From Chloroflexota bacterium (lineage in GTDB: Bacteria; Chloroflexota; Dehalococcoidia; JAUQQI01): DNA of 5,722 nt. The translations under genes and the position numbers were made by a program. Location of the stretch: positions 9,030-14,751 of the forward strand of contig JAUQQI010000112.1 in assembly GCA_030549955.1 (NCBI GenBank). The letters are read 5' to 3'. Under the pieces are notes generated by a model that worked only from the letters and a program-made list of their open reading frames with translations, did not search any database and was not told the origin of the DNA. Below are positions 1 to 5,383 of this stretch, piece by piece. Every line of letters begins with the position of its first letter. Position 1 is the stretch's first letter.

Positions 1-60
1 CAAGTCGTGTTGCAGTAGTCCCTCAACTGGGCCTGCGGCTTACTTGGGGACAGGCAAAGC

Positions 61-66
61 AAGGAG
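61..66 (+). promoter_or_regulatory. Candidate ribosome binding site for a plus-strand start at 76
   Basis: The hexamer AAGGAG lies 9 nt before a GTG codon at 76, a near-ideal match to the anti-Shine-Dalgarno sequence with ordinary spacing. It is better than any site before the minus-strand genes in this window, most of which have no visible site. The spacer contains a perfect 8-nt palindrome (GTTGCAAC, 68-75), probably by chance. Whether it is used is inference. Confidence 0.4.
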
Positions 67-75
67 AGTTGCAAC

Positions 76-165
76 GTGAGTGCACACAGCAGCCGGTTTC
101 GCGCAATGCAAGTCGTGACCGCGCTTTTATGGGCCTTGGGCTTCTGTATGACGTGGCCGCTTGCA
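76..165 (+). CDS. Possible 5' end of an exported protein gene, cut off at a junction
   Basis: A plus-strand frame opens with GTG at 76 behind a good ribosome binding site; ATG at 106 is an alternative start. Its first 32 residues look like a Sec signal peptide: basic residues at 7 and 9, a hydrophobic core from about 12 to 29 (VVTALLWALGFCMTWPL), and an A-E-A cleavage-like site at 30-32. The frame stays open to a stop at 460-462 (128 codons), but from about 166 onward it runs antisense to the well-conserved part of the GT39-like gene, so that later part is very probably a shadow. I therefore propose only the first ~30 codons as a genuine gene start whose remainder was lost or replaced. I do not recognise a family. 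The alternative is that the whole frame is chance; high-GC DNA often yields open antisense frames, though seldom with a good ribosome binding site and signal peptide. Confidence 0.3.
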
Positions 166-885
166 GAGGCTGTTGCCGAGCAGATAAAGGGCCGGCAGGA
201 GGAGGACACCAATAAAGGCCGTGCCAACCTGGAGGGCGTACTTGTGAAGGGGGAGATTAAAGACCTCAACGGTGACGGCGGCAATGTAGAATTGGAGGGC
301 CTCCCGGCCCGTATTCCTTGGGAAGAAGACCCGGTATTCTCCGTTAAGCACATCCCGGACATCCAGCAGTTTCTCGGCGTGGTCGCTATTTACGTCGTGG
401 GGAAGGCTATTAAGGTCCCAGTAGCGGAAAAGGATGCCAGCCAGCAACACCCCTGCGGCTAGCAGATATTCCCAGTGAACGGAAAGCCCTCGCCGGACCG
501 GCCCCAGGTCGACCCGCAGTGGCTCCCGGCCCCAGGCGACAAACCAGGCAACGACCGCCACCACCCAGGCGATCGTGCCCCCGGGCCGGAACCGGTTTCC
601 GCCCGCGTCAATGAAAGCAAGCGCCGTAGCTCCGACGCTCAGAATGAGCCAGGGAAGGTCTGGGGCCCAGCCAGACGACTTCGGGCCGTCACCGACGGTC
701 GGTTCCAGCACGTCCGTCTGGCGCTGGTTCAACCAAACTGCCCCGACGCCGACCACCGAGGCCAACCCGTAAAGGACAAGACCAGGGGCGGGAAACCAGT
801 CCCGGGGACTTGCATCGAGAACGAGCTGGCCGCCTAAAGCCAGCAAGAAACTTAGCCCGAAGGCCCCCAGAGACAGCGCTCCCAT
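127..885 (-). CDS. GT39-like (PMT/ArnT-type) membrane glycosyltransferase, N-terminal half only; probably a broken gene
   Basis: This 252-residue multi-pass membrane protein resembles the start of GT-C fold, GT39-family glycosyltransferases, which move a sugar from a polyprenyl-phosphate donor to an acceptor on the outer face of the membrane. Membrane segments are visible near 3-23, 35-52, 78-93, 104-118, 139-154 and 218-237. The first large outer loop (about 155-195) carries the acidic signature NSDHAE (D168, E171), followed by FFPRNTGRE at 187-195, both typical of the family. Resemblance ends at about residue 240 (YLLGNSL); the next hydrophobic segments expected in the family are missing and a hydrophilic tail runs to a TAA at 127-129. 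Full enzymes usually exceed 450 residues, so the catalytic fold is incomplete. No other minus-strand frame below 165 restores the family sequence, so this is not a simple frameshift. The start at ATG 885 lies 4 nt after the methyltransferase stop; a TTG at 906 is also possible. It is the last gene of the glycan block. Confidence 0.75.
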   Translation of the reverse strand: MGALSLGAFGLSFLLALGGQLVLDASPRDWFPAPGLVLYGLASVVGVGAVWLNQRQTDVLEPTVGDGPKSSGWAPDLPWLILSVGATALAFIDAGGNRFRPGGTIAWVVAVVAWFVAWGREPLRVDLGPVRRGLSVHWEYLLAAGVLLAGILFRYWDLNSLPHDVNSDHAEKLLDVRDVLNGEYRVFFPRNTGREALQFYIAAVTVEVFNLPLHKYALQVGTAFIGVLLLPALYLLGNSLCKRPRHTEAQGP

Positions 886-889
886 TCGC

Positions 890-1675
890 TCAGGGTTTGA
901 CCGCAATCATGAAAAAATATGCCCCGACCCTGCTCGGGGGTTCGGCGAAAAACGTTCGAAGCACCCGCTCAACCGGCCAGAGACTCAAGGCCCAGGGTGC
1001 GACGACCCAGCGGCCGGTCAGCTTCTTGAAAAAGAGTGACGGCAGGCCGTAGAGATGGCCCCACTCAAGAAGCGCCGTTGCCGTCGGGGAAAAGTAGTAC
1101 CAGAAGTCGAGGGGCTCAAGGCCGGCGGCCCGGAGCCGCTCAGCCCACCAGCCAGGTGACTCGCACGTAACGTGGCGGGAAATCCGGTTGAAGAGCCGAC
1201 AGTAGGCAGCGGCCAGGCCGCCCAGTCCCAGCCGCCGCAAGAACCGGCCAACTGAGAGGTAATCCGCAAAGTGCTCACTCGGCGCGGAGAACACCAGCCG
1301 CCCGCCGGGCCTGAGAACCCGGGCAACTTCGGCCAGAACGGCCTCGACCCCCGGAATATGCTCGAGGACCGAGTTGCTTACTACTGTACTAAAAACCCCC
1401 GAACGGAACGGTAGTCGGGCGGCGTCGGCCCGGATTACCGCCCGGTAAACCCTTCGCCGGGCGGCTTCCCGGAGGATCCCGGCCGCCCGGTCAACCCCCA
1501 CCGGGCTCAGGCCGGAGAGAATCAGATTTGCGAAGTGACCGTCCCCACATCCCAGGTCGAGGATAGGGTCAGGTAGTGTTAGTCCTTTATAAAACCGCGC
1601 CTCCACCGACCGGAGCAGAGCCCGGAAGGCGGGGACTTCGCGCAGATGGGCCCAGAGAAGGTCATCGTCGGCCAT
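890..1675 (-). CDS. Class I SAM-dependent methyltransferase
   Basis: This 261-residue cytoplasmic enzyme of the Methyltransf_11 type transfers a methyl group from S-adenosylmethionine to an unknown substrate. Motif I is clear at 38-46 (ILDLGCGDG), with the acidic residue closing strand 2 at D62 (GVDRA), an ADAARLPF motif at 83-90, VVSNSVLEHIPG at 98-109 and the RVLRPGGRLVFS strand at 119-130. The C-terminal third is rich in Trp, Phe and Tyr and probably forms the substrate-binding or membrane-facing part. I chose ATG 1675, which overlaps the end of the preceding GT4 gene by 14 nt; the frame is open back to 1795, but that extension would overlap GT4 by 134 nt and looks unlike a methyltransferase. 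No Shine-Dalgarno site is visible, so translation probably depends on coupling to GT4. Lying between two glycosyltransferases, it may methylate a sugar or a lipid-linked glycan, which is inference from context. Confidence 0.88.
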   Translation of the reverse strand: MADDDLLWAHLREVPAFRALLRSVEARFYKGLTLPDPILDLGCGDGHFANLILSGLSPVGVDRAAGILREAARRRVYRAVIRADAARLPFRSGVFSTVVSNSVLEHIPGVEAVLAEVARVLRPGGRLVFSAPSEHFADYLSVGRFLRRLGLGGLAAAYCRLFNRISRHVTCESPGWWAERLRAAGLEPLDFWYYFSPTATALLEWGHLYGLPSLFFKKLTGRWVVAPWALSLWPVERVLRTFFAEPPSRVGAYFFMIAVKP

Positions 1676-2861
1676 CGGTTTCGGCCCGGGGCATTCCCTT
1701 ACCGGGAAAAGCCGACTGGCCAAGAAGCTCCTCAAAAAGGCTTTCGTAGGCGTCGGCTGTTCTGCCCGTGTTGAAGTGGCGTTCGACCTCCTCACGGGGT
1801 CGGATATAGGCTTCCCGGTGGCTCAGGACTTCCAGGATCGCCTCGGCCAGGGCGGAGCTGTTCCGGGGTGGGGCTGTGCGGCCCATACCGGTCGTTGCTA
1901 CGGGCACCCGGACGCCTGGAAGGTCGCTAGCCACCACCGGCGTCCCGCAGAGCATCGATTCGACTTGAACCAGGCCGAACGATTCGGTGGCATTGATGCT
2001 CGGCAGAACCGTCACGTCGCAACTGGCAAAGAAAGCGGCAGTTTCAGCCGGGTCGAGCACCCCGACGAACGACCAGTGGTCGCGGTAGAGCTCAAAGAAA
2101 GGCTGCAGCCGCCGGGCGTAAGCCGCCTCCCCGACTACATCCCGGCAAGGTCCTGCAAAGAGGACCCGGGCGTTCGGGTAAACGGCCAGAACCCGGGGCA
2201 GGGCTTCTAAGAGATATTCAACACCCTTTTCGGCGGCGAGCCGGGCGACCATACCGATAACGACCTGGCCGTCCAGGCGCCACTGCCGCCGGAAGGCGGC
2301 GACCTGGTTCGGGTCCGGAACCGGCATTTCGACCGGGGGCGGAATCACCCGAACCTTAGGCACGTATCTCGAAAGATAAGGGGAATGCCGGACGTAATCG
2401 TCGGTGTAGGCCACGATAACGTTCGCCGTCCAGGCGGCCACGTGGTCCATCAGGTGAACCACCAGGTTGGCCGCCCGGTTTAAGGGGCCGGGCGGCAGGC
2501 GAATGTCGCAGTGGTAGGTGAGGACGACTGGTTTGTGAAAGAACCGGCCCCGCAGGCCGATGCCGGCGGCGTCGAACTGGGGCAGATGGAGCCAGAGGAC
2601 ATCGGCCCAGCGGGCGAGCCTCGTGGCCCACAGCCCAATGGTGGGCATGATTACGCCCTTACTTATTCGCATAAGCACCGGTACCCGTCGGATTTTAACC
2701 CCGTCCCGGACTTCGAAAAGGGGCAGAGCAGGGTCATAGCGGGACGTGAGGACCTGGACTTCGTGGCCCCGGGCAGCCAGGGCCCGGGCGACCCGCTCAA
2801 CGTAGATGGTCAGACCGCTGATGTGGGGCCGGTAGTAGGTGAGGGCAATGAAGAGTTTCAC
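1662..2861 (-). CDS. GT4-family (GT-B fold) glycosyltransferase
   Basis: This 399-residue protein has the two-domain layout of retaining GT4 glycosyltransferases, which transfer a sugar from a nucleotide donor. The N-terminal acceptor domain begins KLFIALTYYRPHISG (residues 2-16), with the usual early glycine-rich turn, and covers about 1-175. The C-terminal donor domain starts near 200 with IGMVARLAAEKG (202-213); R207 and K212 are the expected phosphate-contacting residues. The EX7E motif is intact at E293 and E301 (ESFGLVQVE). No signal peptide or membrane segment is seen, so it should act at the cytoplasmic face. I chose GTG 2861 because the protein begins naturally there and the codon overlaps the epimerase stop as GTGA (2858-2861), a classic coupling arrangement; an upstream start at 2894 would add 11 residues of no family likeness. 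The last ~20 residues are an unconserved-looking tail partly overlapping the methyltransferase start. Donor and acceptor are unknown. Confidence 0.9.
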   Translation of the reverse strand: MKLFIALTYYRPHISGLTIYVERVARALAARGHEVQVLTSRYDPALPLFEVRDGVKIRRVPVLMRISKGVIMPTIGLWATRLARWADVLWLHLPQFDAAGIGLRGRFFHKPVVLTYHCDIRLPPGPLNRAANLVVHLMDHVAAWTANVIVAYTDDYVRHSPYLSRYVPKVRVIPPPVEMPVPDPNQVAAFRRQWRLDGQVVIGMVARLAAEKGVEYLLEALPRVLAVYPNARVLFAGPCRDVVGEAAYARRLQPFFELYRDHWSFVGVLDPAETAAFFASCDVTVLPSINATESFGLVQVESMLCGTPVVASDLPGVRVPVATTGMGRTAPPRNSSALAEAILEVLSHREAYIRPREEVERHFNTGRTADAYESLFEELLGQSAFPGKGMPRAETDGRR

Positions 2862-3904
2862 GAGGGTAATCGACTGAAGGTCAGTTGCTCCCAATGGGCC
2901 CGGACCCAGTCAACCAGCAGGCATAGCCCGTCCCGCACGCCGACCTGGGGCCGCCAGCCCAGGTCCCGTATCGCCCGGCGGACGTCGCTGACATAGATCT
3001 TCTGGTCGCCCTGCCGCCAGGGGGCGAACGACGGCTGAGGCGGCGGACGCCCCAGAATTTCGCCGAGCAGGGGCGCAAACTCGTGCCAGACCGCAAGGGT
3101 GTTCTCCGGCCCGCCCCCAATGTTATAGACCTGGCCGGCCGTGGTCTGGATACGCTCTACGGCTGAACGCAGGGCAGCCACCAGGTCAGAGACAAACAGC
3201 ACGTCCCGGACCTGCTTTCCATCCCCGTAGATGGTGACCGGCCGGCCACTCACAGCCGAGATAACGAAGTGGGCGACCCACCCCTGATCTTCGGTCCCGA
3301 ACTGGTGGGGACCGTAAATGCAGGACATCCGGAAGACAACTGTCCGAAGGCCGTAAATCCGGGCATAATCCCGAACGTACTGGTCGGCCGCCCCTTTGGA
3401 GCAACCGTAAGGGGAGTGAAAATCGAGGGGCTGGGTTTCGTCAATTCCCCAGGATCGGTCGAGATACCGGTAGCGGGTCACATCCTCGAATACCGGGATT
3501 TCAGTCATGGCCCCATAAACCTTGTTGGTGGACGTGTACACGAGGGGACGGTCTTTGCCGGACTGCCGGACGGCCTCCAGCACGTTAAGGGTACCCAGGG
3601 CATTGACCTCGAAGTCGGCTCGGGGATCAACCAGGGAGGTTGTAACGGCCACCTGGGCGGCCAGGTGAAAAATGACATCTGCCTGCCGGACAGCCTCCAG
3701 GACCGCCTGGAAATCCCGAACGTCGCCCCGGGTAAAGATAACCTGCCCGGAGTAGTTGTGTTGGAGCCAGCGCAGATTCCACTCTGTGCCCGGCCGGGCG
3801 AGCAGGTCGAAAACATGGACGGTCCAGCCGTCGGCCGCCAGGGCGGCCGTCAGGTTCGTGCCAATAAAGCCTGCCCCGCCGGTTATAAGGGCCCGCGGCG
3901 ACAT
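2858..3904 (-). CDS. NAD-dependent sugar epimerase of the extended SDR family, CDP-paratose 2-epimerase-like
   Basis: This 348-residue protein is an extended short-chain dehydrogenase that works on nucleotide-linked sugars. The Rossmann motif GGAGFIG is at 9-15, FHLAAQ at 79-84, and the catalytic Tyr-x-x-x-Lys is Y166 and K170 (YGCSK), with T124 or S125 of TSTNKVYG as the companion hydroxyl. Several details point to the RfbE/tyvelose epimerase branch rather than ordinary UDP-glucose 4-epimerase: STNKVYG at 125-131, LDFHSPYGCSKGAADQYV at 160-177, and FGTEDQGWVAHF at 202-213. RfbE inverts C2 of CDP-paratose; many homologues with these motifs have unproven substrates, and no CDP-sugar genes are visible here, so the exact reaction is uncertain. 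The start at ATG 3904 is supported by GAGGT 5 nt upstream. It appears to be the first gene of the glycan block, and its stop overlaps the GT4 start. Length is normal for the family. Confidence 0.9.
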   Translation of the reverse strand: MSPRALITGGAGFIGTNLTAALAADGWTVHVFDLLARPGTEWNLRWLQHNYSGQVIFTRGDVRDFQAVLEAVRQADVIFHLAAQVAVTTSLVDPRADFEVNALGTLNVLEAVRQSGKDRPLVYTSTNKVYGAMTEIPVFEDVTRYRYLDRSWGIDETQPLDFHSPYGCSKGAADQYVRDYARIYGLRTVVFRMSCIYGPHQFGTEDQGWVAHFVISAVSGRPVTIYGDGKQVRDVLFVSDLVAALRSAVERIQTTAGQVYNIGGGPENTLAVWHEFAPLLGEILGRPPPQPSFAPWRQGDQKIYVSDVRRAIRDLGWRPQVGVRDGLCLLVDWVRAHWEQLTFSRLPS

Positions 3905-3909
3905 AAATT

Positions 3910-3914
3910 ACCTC
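3910..3914 (-). promoter_or_regulatory. Ribosome binding site of the epimerase gene
   Basis: Read on the minus strand, GAGGT lies 5 nt before ATG 3904. It is the only good Shine-Dalgarno match before a minus-strand gene in this window, which supports both the chosen start and the idea that this gene begins a separate transcript rather than relying on coupling. Confidence 0.6.
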
Positions 3915-3920
3915 GACAAC

Positions 3921-3926
3921 ATTATA
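3921..3926 (-). promoter_or_regulatory. Candidate -10 promoter element (TATAAT) for the glycan block
   Basis: The minus strand reads a perfect consensus TATAAT here, in the 71-nt gap between rluD and the epimerase, in a window that is otherwise very GC rich. The hexamer 17 nt upstream (GGGTGA, 3944-3949) is a poor -35 match, so activity could need an activator or be weak. Transcription would start near 3913-3915, leaving a leader of only about 10 nt with the ribosome binding site at its very 5' end. The element is seen directly; its function is inference. Confidence 0.45.
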
Positions 3927-3943
3927 CGCTTAAGGGGACCGTC

Positions 3944-3970
3944 TCACCCAGGGCAGAATGGCAGGGGTGA
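3944..3970. repeat. Short inverted repeat in the rluD-epimerase gap
   Basis: GGGTGA at 3965-3970 and TCACCC at 3944-3949 form a 6-bp inverted repeat separated by 15 nt. The arm at 3944-3949 coincides with the expected -35 position of the candidate epimerase promoter. It could be an operator, or a weak hairpin just after the rluD stop (3976). There is no T-tract after it, so it is not a convincing intrinsic terminator. A 6-bp repeat could also be chance. Confidence 0.2.
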
Positions 3971-3975
3971 ATCGG

Positions 3976-4902
3976 TCATTTTCGCCGGGTAACTTCGGCC
4001 TGGAGCTCGGCCGGCAGGTCAGCCTTGAACTCGAGCCACTGGCCGGTCCGGGGGTGGGGAAACCCCAGGTAGAAGGCGTGCAGGAAATGCCGGCTCAGGG
4101 TCGGGCAGGGCCGACCGTAAACGGCATCGCCAACCAGGGGGTGACCCAGACTCGCAAAATGGACCCGGATCTGATGGGTCCGGCCCGTCTCGGGCCAGAC
4201 CTCGACCAGGGTCGCCCCGGCCAGGTACTCGAGCACCCGGAACCGGGTCACCGCCGGCCGCCCGGTGGTCACCACCGCCATCCGGGTCCGATGGCGGGGG
4301 TCCCGGCCGACGGGGGCGTCGATTACCCCTTCGGACGGGGCCAGGCGCCCCTCGACCAGGGCGATGTAGCCTTTTTTAAACCGGCGGGCCTTAAGGTCGG
4401 CCTGGAGCCGGCGGTGAGCTGCCTCGTTCTTGGCCGCGACCATCAGGCCCGAAGTGTCCTTGTCAAGCCGGTGGACGATCCCGGGCCGTTCATCGAGGGT
4501 CGGGGCCCGGCCCAGGTAGGCGACCAGGGCATTGGCCAGGGTATCGGCGTGATGGCCGGCGCCGGGATGGACAACGAGTCCGGCCGGCTTGTCAATGACG
4601 AGAATGTCGTCGTCCTCAAACACGACCTTAAGGGGCAGGGGCGTTGGGACGACCTCGGGGGGCGGCAGCGGAATGACCTCAACCTCCACCACCTCACCGC
4701 CCCGGAGCCGGTGGGCCGGCTTGATGATGGTGACCCCGTCAACCTTAACCCGACCTTCACGGATCAGGTCCTGGATGCGGCTGCGGGAAAGGTCGGGGCA
4801 CTGCCGGGCCAGAAATCGGTCAAGGCGCTCGCCGGCTGTATCGGCCGTAAACCGGCGGAATTCAGCCTTCGGACCGGTGGTCGCCGGCAGGTGCGGCTGC
4901 AT
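3976..4902 (-). CDS. rluD: Ribosomal large-subunit pseudouridine synthase, RluA/RluD family with S4 domain
   Basis: This 308-residue cytoplasmic enzyme converts uridine to pseudouridine in 23S rRNA; E. coli RluD modifies positions 1911, 1915 and 1917 of helix 69, but the exact sites of this homologue cannot be read from sequence. An S4 RNA-binding domain occupies about 24-85 (GERLDRFLA, then SRSRIQDLIREGRVKVDG at 39-56). The catalytic domain shows VIDKPAGLVVHP at 102-113, the signature HRLDKDTSG at 144-152 with catalytic Asp147, and GRTHQIRVH at 240-248. Length is typical and the reading frame is intact. ATG 4902 lies inside the end of lspA, giving a 41-nt overlap; residues before about 14 are not conserved, but no other start codon lies between, so the overlap seems real. 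No Shine-Dalgarno site is visible, which suggests translational coupling to lspA. The lspA-rluD order is widespread in Gram-positive and related bacteria. Confidence 0.95.
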   Translation of the reverse strand: MQPHLPATTGPKAEFRRFTADTAGERLDRFLARQCPDLSRSRIQDLIREGRVKVDGVTIIKPAHRLRGGEVVEVEVIPLPPPEVVPTPLPLKVVFEDDDILVIDKPAGLVVHPGAGHHADTLANALVAYLGRAPTLDERPGIVHRLDKDTSGLMVAAKNEAAHRRLQADLKARRFKKGYIALVEGRLAPSEGVIDAPVGRDPRHRTRMAVVTTGRPAVTRFRVLEYLAGATLVEVWPETGRTHQIRVHFASLGHPLVGDAVYGRPCPTLSRHFLHAFYLGFPHPRTGQWLEFKADLPAELQAEVTRRK

Positions 4903-5380
4903 GGTCGCCCGAGCCGCGGCTTTTAAGCAGGTCCGGCCATAGGAGACCTACGGCCAGCAGGACGGCCCCGACGGTGATGGCCGAATCGGCAACGTTAAAC
5001 ACCGGCCAGAAGCGGAGGTCTATGAAATCGGTTACGTAGCCCTGCCGGAGCCGGTCGATGAGGTTGCCAATGGCGCCCCCAAGCTGAAGGCCGAGGGCGA
5101 CCCGCAGGGGCCAGGCCCCGTCGGGGGCCTTCCGGTAGTAGTAAATGATCAGGCCGATGGCAAAGAAGGCAACGAAGGTTAGAAGCACGCTCTGGTTTGT
5201 TAAGAGGCCGAAAGCCGCCCCCGTATTTGTCACGTGGGTCAGACGGACCGGCCAGTCGGGCGGGAACGAGGCCCCGGGTGGCAGGTTGGCCCGGACCAGG
5301 GCCTTGGTGAGCTGGTCAGCGGCGAGGACAGCGCCGCCGATAAGCAGGACATCGATGGGCTTGCGGGCGGGTCTTGCCAT
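4862..5380 (-). CDS. lspA: Lipoprotein signal peptidase (signal peptidase II)
   Basis: This 172-residue inner-membrane aspartic protease removes the signal peptide of prolipoproteins after Lgt has attached diacylglycerol to the lipobox cysteine; it is the target of globomycin. Four membrane segments are visible near 11-28, 63-82, 92-108 and 133-149. Conserved blocks are all present: DQLTK at 22-26, TNTGAAFG at 51-58, GNLIDR at 105-110, and the two catalytic aspartates D118 (TDFID) and D132 (FNVADSA). Their 14-residue spacing is shorter than the 18-19 in E. coli and Pseudomonas, reflecting a short loop between the two motifs. A hydrophilic tail of about 22 residues follows the last membrane segment, and its coding sequence overlaps the rluD start. 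ATG 5380 lies 3 nt after the DUF72 stop, with no clear Shine-Dalgarno site. Confidence 0.96.
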   Translation of the reverse strand: MARPARKPIDVLLIGGAVLAADQLTKALVRANLPPGASFPPDWPVRLTHVTNTGAAFGLLTNQSVLLTFVAFFAIGLIIYYYRKAPDGAWPLRVALGLQLGGAIGNLIDRLRQGYVTDFIDLRFWPVFNVADSAITVGAVLLAVGLLWPDLLKSRGSGDHAAAPAGDHRSEG

Positions 5381-5383
5381 CGG

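Noticed and set aside
1..117. 9-nt direct repeat CAAGTCGTG at 1-9 and 109-117, considered as an insertion target duplication
   Set aside because: No terminal inverted repeats or transposase lie between the copies, and a 9-nt repeat can arise by chance; the second copy also does not coincide with the GT39 breakpoint.
166..462. Continuation of the plus-strand signal-peptide frame as a genuine mature protein
   Set aside because: From about 166 it is antisense to the conserved GT39 loop and helix; no independent support that this part encodes a selected protein.
1676..1795. Upstream extension of the methyltransferase to ATG 1795
   Set aside because: Adds 40 basic, Thr/Ser-rich residues and a 134-nt overlap with GT4; the protein starts naturally at ATG 1675.
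1776..2210. Plus-strand open frame of 144 codons opposite GT4
   Set aside because: Lies over the conserved donor domain of GT4 (including the EX7E region); no recognisable motifs.
3269..3970. Plus-strand open frame of 233 codons opposite the epimerase
   Set aside because: Antisense to the conserved SDR core and without family likeness or a convincing ribosome binding site; a shadow frame.
4912..4924. Perfect palindrome AGCCGCGGCT followed by TTT on the plus strand, considered as a terminator
   Set aside because: It lies inside the lspA coding end, leaves no loop as a hairpin, and the T-run is on the strand opposite to transcription.
3958..4926. Plus-strand open frame of 322 codons opposite rluD
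   Set aside because: It is fully antisense to a gene with intact catalytic motifs, its product is a low-complexity mix of Gly, Pro, Arg and Asp with no recognisable domain, and such frames are common in GC-rich DNA.
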